From contig NZ_RCWT01000010.1 of NCBI RefSeq assembly GCF_003688595.1, positions 819,040-883,039 of the forward strand: a stretch of DNA of 64,000 nucleotides, in the 5' to 3' direction. The stretch's first letter is position 1. Every line of letters starts with the position of its first letter. Below, piece by piece: positions 9,667-18,656 of this stretch. Below the pieces are notes generated by a model, which was given only the letters and a program-made list of their open reading frames with translations, searched no databases and was not told the DNA's origin. The stretch comes from Sphingomonas sp. PP-F2F-G114-C0414. Lineage in GTDB: Bacteria > Pseudomonadota > Alphaproteobacteria > Sphingomonadales > Sphingomonadaceae. A program made the translations under genes and the position numbers.

Positions 9667-9695
9667 TTATATGGTGAGGATGAACCGTCCATCAA
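9667..9695 (-). promoter_or_regulatory. Predicted sigma-70-like promoter of lon
   Basis: On the minus strand TTGATG (9695-9690) and ATATAA (9672-9667) are separated by 17 bases, and lie about 45-70 bases upstream of the lon start. Good spacing and -10; no clear heat-shock (CTTGAA) box was found. Confidence 0.5.
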
Positions 9696-9750
9696 TTGCT
9701 TGGCGATGGGATCGGTACGATCCGGTCCAAAACGACGCCACAAAGACCCC

Positions 9751-9845
9751 GTCACCCCGGACCTGTTCCGGGGTCCACGGTTCCGCGAACTCACGTCTGT
9801 CGAGCGTGCGGAACGGTGGATGCCGGAACGAGTCCGGCATGACGG
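9751..9845. repeat. REP-like repeat, family D copy 1
   Basis: Unit with a GTCACCCCGGACCTGTTCCG arm at one end and an inverted partner-like ATGCCGGAACGAGTCCGGCAT hairpin at the other, plus inner GTCCACGGTT/AACGGTGGA. The sister copy is at 18552-18648. Confidence 0.8.
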
Positions 9846-9893
9846 AGGCACGGCAGGACTTGTGTCGCCCTTAGCTACGCGCGAGAACGCGGC

Positions 9894-11618
9894 ATGATCT
9901 CGCGTTTTCTCCTCGCCGCCAGCGCCACCGCGCTTCTCGCCGCCGCCCCGCTTCCGAAAAAGGGAGAGCCGGCGATCACTGCGCAGACGCAGCGTTCGGG
10001 GGGGGTTCTCACGCCCGAGCAGACCGCGCTACGGTTCGACAGCGCGGACCTGGCGTTCGAAGTGTTGCCCGAGACGGAGAGCCTGAACGGCGTGGCTACG
10101 CTGGTCTTTACGGCGAAGGCCCCCCTCACCCGCCTGCCGATCGACCTCGACCGCAATCTGCCGGTCAGCGCGATCGCGATCGACGGCGTGCCACTCGCTT
10201 CGTCGGCGTGGAGCAATCCCGAGGGACGGCTCACAATCACGCTGCCCAAGCCGGTCGCAGCCGGCGGCAAGGTCACGGCGAAGATCACCTATGGCGGCAC
10301 GCCGCACGTCGCGGTGAAGGCACCGTGGGACGACGGCCTGGTCTGGTCGAAGACGCCCGATGGCCGGACGTGGTTCGCGACGACCGCGGAAGGCTATGGC
10401 TGCGACCTGTTCTGGCCGTGCCTCGACTTCCCGACCGGCGAGCCTGCGCTGGTGACGCTCCACATCACCGTGCCGAAGGGGCTGAAGGCACCGTCGAACG
10501 GCGTGCTGCTCGGCGTCGATACGCTCGCGGACGGCCGGACGACGTGGAACTGGCGCGCCAAGCATCCCAACACCTATGGCATCGCGCTGAACGTCGGGCC
10601 GTATGAGGAGATCAGCGGCGCGTACAAGAGCCGCTTCGGCAACAGCATCCCGATGTATTACTGGTATCTGCCGGGCGAGAAGGTGCAGGCCGAAAAGCTG
10701 TTCGCCGAGTTCGCGCCGACGCTCGATTTCTTCGAGAGCATGATCGGCCCCTACCCGTTCGGCGACGAGAAGCTCGGCGTGGTCGAGACGCCGCACAAGG
10801 GCATGGAGCATCAGACGATCAACGCCTACGGTAATGGCTACGAGAAGGCGCCGGAGGGGTTCGACTGGCTGTTCCAGCACGAATTCGCGCACGAGTGGTT
10901 CGGCAATCAGCTGACCGCCGCCAACTGGGACGATTACTGGCTGCACGAGGGGTATGGCACGTACATGCAGCCGCTCTATGGCCAGTGGCGCGAGGGGCGT
11001 GCGCGGTATGCGGCGATGATGCAGGGCGAACGCACCTCGATCATGAACCTCAAGCCGATCACGCAGCAGCGCGTCACCACCGAGGAGGAGGTGTACGAAC
11101 TCGACAAGGGCGGTGCGGGGCAGGACATCTACTACAAGGGGTCGTGGATGCTCCACACGCTGCGGAGCCTGATCGGCGACAAGGCGTTCTTCGACGTGAC
11201 CCGGCTGGCGGTGTACGGGCGCGCGGACCCGAAGCCGGGGAATTTCGCGCCGCGGTTCGGGTCGACGAAGGAATATGAAGCGCTCGTCCGGAAGGTGACG
11301 GGGAAGAACTATGCGTGGTTCTTCGACGTGTATCTCAGGCAGGCAGCTTTGCCTGAACTGGTCGAGACGCGGACGGGGAATACGCTGGCGCTGGCGTGGA
11401 AAGTGCCGGGGAACGGCGCGTTCCCGCTGCCGGTGCAGGTGCAGATCGATGGCAAGACGCGGACTTTGCCGATGACTGGGGGGAAGGCGATCTTGTCCGT
11501 CCCGGCGGGCGCGCATGTCGTGATTGATCCTGACGCGCTGGTCTTGCGGCGTAGTGTGGCACTGGAAGACGTGGCCGCCTGGAAGGCCGCGCAAGCTGCG
11601 AAGGCCAAGCCCCAATGA
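9894..11618 (+). CDS. M1 family zinc aminopeptidase, exported
   Basis: A 574-residue metallopeptidase. The N-terminus (MISRFLLAASATALLAAAP) is a Sec signal peptide, so it acts in the periplasm. The zinc site is complete: HEFAH with His329, Glu330 and His333, and the second glutamate Glu352 in LHEGYGTY, with the usual 18-residue gap. The exopeptidase motif reads KGMEHQT in place of GAMEN, a form common in bacterial M1 homologues. The beta-sandwich N-domain precedes it; the large C-terminal helical domain of PepN is missing, so the protein is a short M1 form. Peptide scavenging is the likely role. Confidence 0.93.
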   Translation: MISRFLLAASATALLAAAPLPKKGEPAITAQTQRSGGVLTPEQTALRFDSADLAFEVLPETESLNGVATLVFTAKAPLTRLPIDLDRNLPVSAIAIDGVPLASSAWSNPEGRLTITLPKPVAAGGKVTAKITYGGTPHVAVKAPWDDGLVWSKTPDGRTWFATTAEGYGCDLFWPCLDFPTGEPALVTLHITVPKGLKAPSNGVLLGVDTLADGRTTWNWRAKHPNTYGIALNVGPYEEISGAYKSRFGNSIPMYYWYLPGEKVQAEKLFAEFAPTLDFFESMIGPYPFGDEKLGVVETPHKGMEHQTINAYGNGYEKAPEGFDWLFQHEFAHEWFGNQLTAANWDDYWLHEGYGTYMQPLYGQWREGRARYAAMMQGERTSIMNLKPITQQRVTTEEEVYELDKGGAGQDIYYKGSWMLHTLRSLIGDKAFFDVTRLAVYGRADPKPGNFAPRFGSTKEYEALVRKVTGKNYAWFFDVYLRQAALPELVETRTGNTLALAWKVPGNGAFPLPVQVQIDGKTRTLPMTGGKAILSVPAGAHVVIDPDALVLRRSVALEDVAAWKAAQAAKAKPQ

Positions 11619-11631
11619 GCGACTCGTCCGT

Positions 11632-11711
11632 GTTCCCCCGCGAAGGCGGGGGCCCAGGGTCCCGAGAGACAACGCCCGTGGCTCCTGGCCTCCTGCGTGC
11701 GCAGGAGAACA
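11632..11711. repeat. REP-like repeat, family B diverged copy
   Basis: Arm GTTCCCCCGCGAAGGCGGGG followed about 45 bases later by a degenerate inverted arm CTCCTGCGTGCGCAGGAGAAC. It immediately follows the aminopeptidase stop. Confidence 0.65.
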
Positions 11712-11734
11712 TTTGGGCGTGTCGCGCGGCGGAG

Positions 11735-11932
11735 ATGGCAGCGATCTTCATGGTTGGGGACGGGTTGATCGGCCTCCTCCAACCCCGCCGCCACGTCGAT
11801 CTCTGGAAGGACGATGCGCTCGGGACCGAGAAACTCGTGAAGCCGTTCGTCGACCGCCCAGGCCGCCGTCGCCTCTACGCCGTCGCGCAGATCGCCGCCG
11901 GCCTCGCCTTGGCCGCACGCCAGAAACGATGA
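11735..11932 (+). CDS. Small hypothetical protein upstream of cytochrome c
   Basis: A 65-residue protein with a start near MAAIFMVGDGLIGLLQPRRH, a short hydrophobic N-terminal helix, a DLW motif and a C-terminal hydrophobic stretch before a basic end (ALAARQKR). It overlaps the cytochrome c start by four bases (ATGA), which argues that it is translated. A longer frame from 11615 would run through a REP-like repeat, so the start after the repeat was preferred; ATG at 11750 is also possible. Function unknown. Confidence 0.6.
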   Translation: MAAIFMVGDGLIGLLQPRRHVDLWKDDALGTEKLVKPFVDRPGRRRLYAVAQIAAGLALAARQKR

Positions 11933-12315
11933 CCCTGCCGGGGTGGCCCCTGCTGGCATTGGCGCTCGCCGGCTGCGGTTCGAGCCCTGACGCTGGCACG
12001 ACCAGCCAGATCGCCAGCGGCGAACGCGTCTTCCGCCGCTGCACCGCCTGCCACACGATCGGGCAATATGCGGGCGATACCGACGGTCCGAACCTCTACG
12101 CGGTCATGGGCAATCCGATCGGCGAGCGACGCCCGCGCTTCTCCTACACCGCCGGGCTGAAAGCACTCGGCGGCAACTGGGATGCCAAGCGCATGGACGC
12201 GTGGCTCACCAACCCGCGCAAGATGGTGCCCGGCACGACGATGGCGTTCGCTGGCCTTCCCGACCCAAAGGACCGCGCCGCCGTCATCGCCTACCTATCG
12301 ACGCAGGGCCCCTGA
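11929..12315 (+). CDS. Lipoprotein cytochrome c (class I)
   Basis: A 128-residue monohaem cytochrome. The N-terminus carries a lipobox (LALAGC) and the mature part has the haem-binding motif CTACH with distal ligand Met in KMVPGTTMAFAG, as in cytochrome c2/c550-type proteins. It would be tethered to a membrane on the periplasmic side and pass electrons. The ATG at 11929 overlaps the preceding small gene. Partner oxidase not encoded nearby. Confidence 0.92.
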   Translation: MTLPGWPLLALALAGCGSSPDAGTTSQIASGERVFRRCTACHTIGQYAGDTDGPNLYAVMGNPIGERRPRFSYTAGLKALGGNWDAKRMDAWLTNPRKMVPGTTMAFAGLPDPKDRAAVIAYLSTQGP

Positions 12316-12317
12316 GC

Positions 12318-13442
12318 TTACGGCACCACCGTCGTGAACAGATAGGCGGCGAAGATCACGAGGTGAACGACGCCCTGCAACACCGTCGTCCGCCCGGTGC
12401 CGAGTGATAGCGTGGCGACGAACAGAGACAGCGCCAACAGCGTCATGCTCTTCGCGTCGATGCCGAGCGCAAGCGGCAGGTCGAGCACCAGCGACACGAT
12501 CGCCACGCTCGGGATAGTCAGCCCGATCGTCGCCAATGCCGAGCCGAGCGCGAGGTTGAGGCTGGTCTGCAACCGATTACGCCGCGCCGACTTGTAGGCT
12601 GCAAGGCTTTCCGGCGCGAGCACCAGCGCTGCGATCACCACGCCCACCACCGTCAGCGGCAGGCCGGCACCGAGCACCGCGGCTTCGATCGTCGGCGACA
12701 GCGTCTTCGCGAGTAGCACCACCGAGACGAGCGCCACCAGCAGCGCGGCGAAGGCGATGCCCGTCGCGCGGCCCGATGGCGGCGCAGCGTGATCGTCCTT
12801 GTCGTCGGTCGACGGCAGGAAATAATCGCGGTGGCGTACCGTCTGGACCAGCACGAACGTCCCGTAGAGGATCAGCGACACGACCGCGACGAAGATCAAC
12901 TGCGACGATGCGTAGGTCGGGCCCTGTGTCGACGACGTGTAGTTCGGCAGGATCAGCGACAGCACCGCCATCGCCGCGAGCACGCCGAGGGCGGCGGTCA
13001 TGCCCTTCAGCGTGAACCGCTGCTCATGATGCCGCACCGCGCCCGCGAGCAGGCAGATGCCGATGATGAAATTGAGGATGATCATGATCGCCGCGAACAC
13101 CGTGTCGCGCGCAAGCGTGGTCGCGTCGCCGGCGTTGGAGAGCATCAGCGATACGATCAGCGACACCTCGATCACGGTGACCGCGATCGCGAGGACCAGC
13201 GTGCCGAACGGTTCGCCGACCTTGTGCGCGATGACTTCCGCGTGATGCACCGCGGCGAGCACGCTGCCGATCAACACGATCACGGCGGCTGCGGTGCCGA
13301 GCGTACCCATCTTGGCGAGGCCGACGAGGACGGCGAGTAGCCCCAGGCCCGGCGCGATCAGCGTCCAGATCGGGAGCGCCAGACGGTCCGGCATCGTCTC
13401 CGCCACGTGTTCGTTCGGTCGGTCGGCCACTTCGATCGTCAT
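12318..13442 (-). CDS. Calcium/cation:proton antiporter (ChaA-like)
   Basis: A 374-residue inner-membrane exchanger of the CaCA superfamily with about 11 hydrophobic segments. The first alpha repeat holds the acidic ion-binding motif GEPFGTLVLAIAVTVIEVSL; the second lies near LALGSALATIGLTIPSVA. A charged cytoplasmic linker (STDDKDDHAAPP) separates the halves. It would export Ca2+ or Na+/K+ against protons. The ATG at 13442 follows a GAGGGAGC ribosome site; the longer upstream frame is not supported. It is convergent with the cytochrome c gene. Confidence 0.9.
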   Translation of the reverse strand: MTIEVADRPNEHVAETMPDRLALPIWTLIAPGLGLLAVLVGLAKMGTLGTAAAVIVLIGSVLAAVHHAEVIAHKVGEPFGTLVLAIAVTVIEVSLIVSLMLSNAGDATTLARDTVFAAIMIILNFIIGICLLAGAVRHHEQRFTLKGMTAALGVLAAMAVLSLILPNYTSSTQGPTYASSQLIFVAVVSLILYGTFVLVQTVRHRDYFLPSTDDKDDHAAPPSGRATGIAFAALLVALVSVVLLAKTLSPTIEAAVLGAGLPLTVVGVVIAALVLAPESLAAYKSARRNRLQTSLNLALGSALATIGLTIPSVAIVSLVLDLPLALGIDAKSMTLLALSLFVATLSLGTGRTTVLQGVVHLVIFAAYLFTTVVP

Positions 13443-13647
13443 GCATGCTCCCTCGTTCCACTTAAATAACGAATGCGCGAGGGGCGCGATGGGTCCGCGT
13501 GACAGTGTTTCGTGCGCAGCAAGCTCGCCACAAGGTCGGCGCCAAAGGGCATTGAAGGTTGGTCGGCGTGTTTCATCCGGCCGAGGATATCCGGCTTTCT
13601 CATTCACCTTCGCCGGTCGACCCGGCCTTCGCCAGTCGCCCGTTCGT

Positions 13648-14034
13648 CTAACGGATCAACGCGTCCGGCAGAATCGGAAACACCTGATATACGGCCACCA
13701 CCAAACCCAGCCATATTGCAGCCACGAACAGGCTCCCCGGCCAACCCGATGAAGGCAATTTCGTGCCAGCCTGCCCAAGCCAATAGTGTGCGCGTCGGCG
13801 ACAAAGCCGTAGCAGGGCGCACCGGAGCAGCGACGACATCATCCAGTCAAACTCGCCCCAGACCGCATCGGCCAAGATATGGATCGGCGCTCGCTGATAG
13901 AAGCTGAGTATCTGTGCTGCTACGCGCCGTATCGGATCGATCGCCCGGTCGCCGCCGAGCCTGAACAGCACGTAGTCGGAACCTGTTCTCGTCACGCGTT
14001 CGAGAGAGCCCGGCAACGTCGTACTACATGCCAC
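13648..14034 (-). CDS. Hypothetical protein with C-terminal membrane helix
   Basis: A 128-residue frame ending in one clear membrane segment (GSLFVAAIWLGLVVAVYQVF). The middle is rich in Leu, Arg and Cys (LLRCALLRLCRRR). I recognise no family. It lies on the same strand and just downstream of two other unknown genes, in a stretch that looks less GC-rich than its neighbours. Start and even coding status are uncertain. Confidence 0.4.
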   Translation of the reverse strand: MACSTTLPGSLERVTRTGSDYVLFRLGGDRAIDPIRRVAAQILSFYQRAPIHILADAVWGEFDWMMSSLLRCALLRLCRRRAHYWLGQAGTKLPSSGWPGSLFVAAIWLGLVVAVYQVFPILPDALIR

Positions 14035-14074
14035 CTGCTCAACTGATCGACCTTAGTCGTACGGGAGCGAAGGC

Positions 14075-14494
14075 TCACGGTCGTATGCGGAAGGCGAACA
14101 CATCCGGATACAACCGCACTACGTAAGGGCCAATTCCGGCAGCGGCCAGCAGCAGCACCCCCACGATGACGAGCGACCAGACAGTTGTCGCATTACCGGT
14201 GGCGCCGGCTTCGACGACGTGTGCCGTCGCGACGGCTTCACCAGGTTGATACCGCACGGTCACTTGCTGACCTTTGTCCAGGCCCGCCTGCGTGTTCGCC
14301 GGAAAGGTGAAAGGCGATCCTCCGCGTGGTGCCACCGTCACGATCGCATGATGTGGCCCATCCGCCAGCGTCGTCACCACTCCAGGCGCCGTGATGGTCG
14401 CACGATCGACCGTGGGCGGGCTTGTCGCGATCTTGAACGCCGACACAAAGCAGACTGCCGCGAGACAGAGTATAAAGAAGAGGGTTACCCGCAT
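14075..14494 (-). CDS. DUF3592-like small membrane protein
   Basis: A 139-residue protein starting MRVTLFFILCLAAVCFVSAF, a membrane anchor or signal, followed by an external domain and a second membrane helix (VWSLVIVGVLLLAAAGIGPY). The central part (ATITAPGVVTTLADG, then GQQVTVRYQPGEAVATAHV) is like the DUF3592 beta domain flanked by two helices. The start lies four bases after the upstream gene stop, so the two are co-transcribed. Function unknown. Confidence 0.65.
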   Translation of the reverse strand: MRVTLFFILCLAAVCFVSAFKIATSPPTVDRATITAPGVVTTLADGPHHAIVTVAPRGGSPFTFPANTQAGLDKGQQVTVRYQPGEAVATAHVVEAGATGNATTVWSLVIVGVLLLAAAGIGPYVVRLYPDVFAFRIRP

Positions 14495-14498
14495 CTGC

Positions 14499-15080
14499 TC
14501 ACCCGATATATCCGAGATACCCCGTGCCGCCCGCAACCAGACCCCGCGTATCCCCCTGCCATCCGATCACAGCGCTGGGGTTCAGCGGACCGACCCCGCG
14601 TAGCGTGTCGATGATCAGCAAGGCCGGATTGGTCAGATCGATGAAGGCTTGTGGGTTCAATCCGCAAAGGAAGAAGCCGAAACTACGTCCCTTGATCGGC
14701 GATGAAATCCCGACGTCGCCCATGATGCACGGCCCGATGAAGTCTGCCCGGGTGAGTTCACGGTGAGCGGCAGCGGCGCCCTTCATGATAAAGCCATCAT
14801 TCCAGAGCGAGGTGGGAGCGCCGCTGCCGTTGAAGGCCCGCCCGGACAGCCATCGACCGATCGTCCCACCCAATTTCGGTACTTTCAATCCCGGGGTGCT
14901 GAGCCCCGCACCGACACCGCCATAGTGGAACACCTGACGCTTGGCGTTCGGATCGAACAGCTTCAGGACGCCGCCGGAGACCGCGACGACATCCAAGCTT
15001 AATCCGCCGCCGCCCGAGGTCTCCCATCGCCAAGCCGATCGTCCTGATACGAAAAACATCGCTCCCCCAACACCTACCAT
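14499..15080 (-). CDS. Conserved hypothetical glycine-rich protein
   Basis: A 193-residue protein with no signal peptide or clear membrane helix, rich in Gly ([36 protein letters not shown]), which suggests beta structure. Notable features are [14 protein letters not shown] in the middle and two cysteines. It resembles uncharacterised bacterial proteins rather than an enzyme I know. First gene of a three-gene minus-strand cassette. Function not assigned. Confidence 0.55.
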   Translation of the reverse strand: MVGVGGAMFFVSGRSAWRWETSGGGGLSLDVVAVSGGVLKLFDPNAKRQVFHYGGVGAGLSTPGLKVPKLGGTIGRWLSGRAFNGSGAPTSLWNDGFIMKGAAAAHRELTRADFIGPCIMGDVGISSPIKGRSFGFFLCGLNPQAFIDLTNPALLIIDTLRGVGPLNPSAVIGWQGDTRGLVAGGTGYLGYIG

Positions 15081-15148
15081 GCGATACTATTCGACCTATT
15101 GCGACATCCAATCCGCGCTGGCGCCCACTTCGTTAGCGTCGGGAGGGA

Positions 15149-16414
15149 TCAGGCGGCGTCGCCGGTCTTCTTCTTCTCGGCATACACCCGGATCGGTTCC
15201 TTGCGGCCTTCGATCACGTCCTTGTCGATCATCACCTCGTCGACACCGTCCATGCCGGGCAGGTCGAACATCGTGTCGAGCAGGATGCTCTCCAGGATCG
15301 AGCGCAGCCCGCGCGCGCCAGTCTTGCGTTCGATACCCTTCTTGGCGACCGACACCAGCGCGTCGTCGGTGAAGCCAAGCGCGACGTCCTCCATCTCGAA
15401 CAGCTTCTGGTACTGCTTGACCAGCGCGTTCTTCGGCTCCTTGAGGATCTTCACCAGCGCGTCGACATCGAGATCCTCGAGCGTCGCAATCACCGGCAAA
15501 CGGCCGACGAACTCGGGGATGAGCCCGAACTTGAGCAGATCCTCAGGCTCGACCGACTTCAGCGTCTCGCCGGTCTTGCGCTCGTCCGGGCCGGCGACAT
15601 ACGCGCCGAAACCGATCGACTTACCCTGTAGGCGATCACCGATGATCTTCTCGAGACCCGAGAACGCACCGCCGCAGATGAACAGTATGTTGGTCGTATC
15701 CACCTGCAGGAATTCCTGCTGCGGATGCTTGCGGCCACCCTGTGGCGGCACCGACGCTGTGGTGCCTTCCATCAGCTTCAGCAACGCTTGCTGCACGCCC
15801 TCGCCCGACACGTCGCGCGTGATCGAGGGGTTCTCGGCCTTGCGCGAAATCTTGTCGATCTCGTCGATGTAGACGATCCCGCGCTGCGCCCGCTCGACGT
15901 TATAGTCCGATGCCTGGAGCAACTTGAGGATGATGTTCTCGACATCCTCGCCGACGTAACCCGCTTCGGTCAGCGTCGTCGCATCGGCCATCGTGAATGG
16001 CACGTCGAGGATGCGCGCGAGCGTCTGCGCGAGCAGCGTCTTGCCGCAACCGGTCGGCCCGACCAGCAGGATGTTCGACTTGGACAGTTCGACATCGGCA
16101 CCCTTGGCGCCATGGTTGAGCCGCTTGTAGTGATTGTGCACCGCTACCGACAGCACGCGCTTGGCGCGCTTCTGACCGATCACATAATCGTCGAGGACAT
16201 CGCAGATCTCCTGCGGAGTCGGCACGCCGCCGTCCTTCTTGGACACCAGCGCAGACTTCGTCTCCTCACGGATGATGTCGTTGCATAGCTCGACGCACTC
16301 GTCGCAGATGAAGACCGTCGGCCCGGCGATCAACTTGCGGACCTCGTGCTGCGACTTCCCGCAGAACGAGCAATAGAGGGTGCTCTTCGAGTCGCCACCG
16401 CTCAGCTTCGTCAT
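15149..16414 (-). CDS. clpX: ClpX, ATP-dependent unfoldase of ClpXP
   Basis: A 421-residue AAA+ unfoldase that recognises tagged substrates and feeds them to ClpP. N-terminal C4 zinc domain (CSFCGKS and CDECVELC), Walker [12 protein letters not shown], Walker [10 protein letters not shown], the pore loop GYVGEDVE, the RKH-type loop near GGRKHPQQ, and the ClpP-binding IGF loop (SIGFGAYV). Full length. It is about 120 bases downstream of clpP, same strand, the standard clpP-clpX order. Confidence 0.98.
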   Translation of the reverse strand: MTKLSGGDSKSTLYCSFCGKSQHEVRKLIAGPTVFICDECVELCNDIIREETKSALVSKKDGGVPTPQEICDVLDDYVIGQKRAKRVLSVAVHNHYKRLNHGAKGADVELSKSNILLVGPTGCGKTLLAQTLARILDVPFTMADATTLTEAGYVGEDVENIILKLLQASDYNVERAQRGIVYIDEIDKISRKAENPSITRDVSGEGVQQALLKLMEGTTASVPPQGGRKHPQQEFLQVDTTNILFICGGAFSGLEKIIGDRLQGKSIGFGAYVAGPDERKTGETLKSVEPEDLLKFGLIPEFVGRLPVIATLEDLDVDALVKILKEPKNALVKQYQKLFEMEDVALGFTDDALVSVAKKGIERKTGARGLRSILESILLDTMFDLPGMDGVDEVMIDKDVIEGRKEPIRVYAEKKKTGDAA

Positions 16415-16537
16415 TCAATCACCTCTCGCGCATGTCGGTGCACGTGCCGTTTCCGGGGCCGCTACCGTAACGCACCCCGGAGTTCCTACAATCAAATAAA
16501 CCGGCGGGGTTTACGATTCACCCCATGCCAGTGTCGT

Positions 16538-17227
16538 TCAAGCGGGTTTGGGGGCATCCTCGGATACCGCCGGACGCTTGTCGAACACCTCGTCGATCAG
16601 CCCGAAATCCTTCGCTTCGTTCGCTTCGAGGAACGTATCGCGGTCCATCCGGCGCTCGATCTCTTCGATCGGCTGGCCGGTATACTGCGAATACAGTTCG
16701 TTCATGCGCTTGCGAATACGCAGGATCTCGCGAGCCTGGATTTCGATGTCGCTGGCCATGCCCTGTGCACCACCCGATGGCTGATGGATCATGATGCGCG
16801 CGTTGGTCATCGCGACGCGCATGCCGGGCTCACCGCTCGCGAGCAGGAAGCTGCCCATCGACGCAGCCTGGCCGATGCAGACGGTGCCGACGCGTGGACG
16901 GATATACCGCATCGTGTCGTGGATCGCCATGCCCGCCGTGACGACACCGCCCGGCGAGTTGATGTACATGAAGATGTCCTTCTTCGGGTTCTCGGACTCG
17001 AGGAAGAGCAGCTGTGCGGTGATCAGCGAGGCCATGCCGTCCTCGACGCCACCGGTCACGAAGATGATGCGCTCGCGGAGCAGGCGCGAGAAGATGTCGA
17101 ACGAACGCTCGCCGCGGTTCGACTGCTCGATGACGATGGGAACCAGGCCTGCGTGCGTCTGCTGCAGGCCGAGCCCGGCGCTGGCCAACGGGCTCGCGAA
17201 ATCGCCGGTCTCGAACGGATTGTGCAT
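16538..17227 (-). CDS. clpP: ClpP serine protease subunit
   Basis: A 229-residue subunit of the tetradecameric protease. The catalytic triad is present: Ser123 (AASMGSFLL), His148 (MIHQPSGG) and Asp197 (RDTFL). The N-terminus MHNPFETG is longer than the mature enzyme, consistent with a processed propeptide. The ATG at 17227 was chosen over a longer frame that reads through a repeat. A CTTGAA-type heat-shock promoter candidate lies about 30-60 bases upstream. Confidence 0.98.
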   Translation of the reverse strand: MHNPFETGDFASPLASAGLGLQQTHAGLVPIVIEQSNRGERSFDIFSRLLRERIIFVTGGVEDGMASLITAQLLFLESENPKKDIFMYINSPGGVVTAGMAIHDTMRYIRPRVGTVCIGQAASMGSFLLASGEPGMRVAMTNARIMIHQPSGGAQGMASDIEIQAREILRIRKRMNELYSQYTGQPIEEIERRMDRDTFLEANEAKDFGLIDEVFDKRPAVSEDAPKPA

Positions 17228-17257
17228 GGAAATCTCTCTTATGCCCCAGTGAACCGC

Positions 17258-17288
17258 TAACATCGGCGGTCCGAGAGGGGAGTTCAAG
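17258..17288 (-). promoter_or_regulatory. Candidate RpoH (heat-shock) promoter of clpP
   Basis: On the minus strand CTTGAA (17288-17283) is followed about 16 bases later by CCGATGTTA (17266-17258), resembling the RpoH pattern CTTGAA-N-CCCATNT. The -10 match is partial. Position suits a short clpP leader. Confidence 0.4.
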
Positions 17289-17318
17289 CCCTTCGCATCG
17301 CCGTATGGGGACGGCTTA

Positions 17319-17457
17319 CCCTCGCCCCTCCGGGGAGAGGGAGGGGCCCGCCTGCGCTTACGGGTGGGAGGGTGAGGGGCGGTTGAGATCCGCCAACCGC
17401 CCCTCACCCTCCCGTCGCCAGGTGGCCCCTCCTGCCCTCTCCCCGGAGGGGCGAGGG
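17319..17457. repeat. REP-like inverted repeat, family F diverged copy
   Basis: Arms CTCGCCCCTCCGGGGAGAGG and its complement at the far ends, with inner GGGAGGGTGAGGGGCGGTTG and its complement in the centre. It ends at the glycosyltransferase stop and separates it from clpP. A related unit is at 43583. Confidence 0.8.
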
Positions 17458-17459
17458 AG

Positions 17460-18386
17460 TCAGATGCCTGGGGCGGGGTAGGCCAGGTATGCCAGGCGGC
17501 GGACTTCGCGGCGGCCTCTTACGACCGTGTCCAGGATCAGGCCGGTGAAGACGTTGAGCGCGGCGAAGATGCCGAGGCCGGTGATCAGGATCGCGGTCGG
17601 GAAGCGGGGGACCTGGTGGATCTCGATATAGGTCAACACCAGCGGGATACCGAGGATCAATGCGAGCAGACCGAACACGCTGCCGATCGCGCCGAAGAAC
17701 CAGAGCGGCCGCTCGATCCGGTAGAGCGTCATGATCGTGCGGAGGATGCGCCAGCCGTCGCCGTAGGTGCTGAGCTTCGATTCGGAGCCTTCGGGGCGCG
17801 CGTAATAGGGCGTCTCGACCTCGCCGATCGGCATCTTGAGTTCGAGCGCATGGACGCTGATCTCGGTCTCGATCTCGAACCCGGCGGACAGCGACGGGAA
17901 GCTCTTCACGAACCGGCGCGAGAAGACGCGGTACCCTGAGAGGATGTCAGTGAAGCTGCGGCCGAACAGGCGGGCGAGCATACCGGTGAGCAGCGCGTTG
18001 CCGAAGCGGTGGCCGCGGCGGTAGGATTCCTGGACCTGGCTGATGCGTGAGCCGACGACCATGTCGAGCTGCTCGTCGAGCACGCGAGCCACCAGATTCG
18101 GGGCGGAGGCGGCGTCGTAGGTCGCGTCGCCATCGGCCATGACGTAGATGTCCGCATCGATGTCGGCGAACATGCGGCGGACGACCGCGCCCTTGCCCTG
18201 GATGCGCTCGGTTCGGACGACGGCGCCGGCGGCACGCGCGACCTCGATCGTGCGATCGGCGCTGTTGTTGTCGTAGACGTAGATCGTGGCGCCCGGCAGC
18301 GCGTCGCGGAAGCCCGCGATCGTCTGCGCGATCGCAGCGTCCTCGTTGTAGCACGGGAGCAGGACGGCGATTCTAGGTTCGGTCAT
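17460..18386 (-). CDS. Glycosyltransferase family 2, DPM/GtrB-like
   Basis: A 308-residue inner-membrane glycosyltransferase. Residues 1-210 form a GT-A fold: [11 protein letters not shown] near the start, DNNSADRT, and the metal-binding DGDATYD, with acceptor-site sequence [13 protein letters not shown]. Two C-terminal membrane helices ([21 protein letters not shown] and [20 protein letters not shown]) are like those of polyprenyl-phosphate sugar transferases. The ATG at 18386 fits the conserved [14 protein letters not shown] start. Substrate not known; envelope polysaccharide or lipid modification is likely. Confidence 0.9.
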   Translation of the reverse strand: MTEPRIAVLLPCYNEDAAIAQTIAGFRDALPGATIYVYDNNSADRTIEVARAAGAVVRTERIQGKGAVVRRMFADIDADIYVMADGDATYDAASAPNLVARVLDEQLDMVVGSRISQVQESYRRGHRFGNALLTGMLARLFGRSFTDILSGYRVFSRRFVKSFPSLSAGFEIETEISVHALELKMPIGEVETPYYARPEGSESKLSTYGDGWRILRTIMTLYRIERPLWFFGAIGSVFGLLALILGIPLVLTYIEIHQVPRFPTAILITGLGIFAALNVFTGLILDTVVRGRREVRRLAYLAYPAPGI

Positions 18387-18473
18387 GCCCTGCCCTTGCA
18401 TTGAAACGCCACAATCGACGTACGGCGCCTTCAGGCTGAACACCTCGGGCACGGACGCCTCTTCACTTCCTTG

Positions 18474-18525
18474 TTCTCCCGCGAAGGCGGGAGCCCAGTC
18501 TGGGTCCCCGCCTTCGCGGGGAAAC
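18474..18525. repeat. REP-like hairpin, family B copy 2
   Basis: Arm TTCTCCCGCGAAGGCGGGAG and inverted arm CCCCGCCTTCGCGGGGAAAC around CCCAGTCTGGG. Confidence 0.85.
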
Positions 18526-18551
18526 AATCCCTTACCGATCCCCATCCACCC

Positions 18552-18648
18552 GTCACCCCGGGCTTGTCCCGGGGTCCACCGTCCCACATGCTCACCGGGT
18601 TGAAAGTGTGCGGAACGGTGGATGCCGGAACGAGCCCGGCATGACGGA
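18552..18648. repeat. REP-like repeat, family D copy 2
   Basis: Begins GTCACCCCGGGCTTGTCCCG and ends ATGCCGGAACGAGCCCGGCAT; the same organisation as 9751-9845. Confidence 0.8.
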
Positions 18649-18656
18649 TGCGAAGC

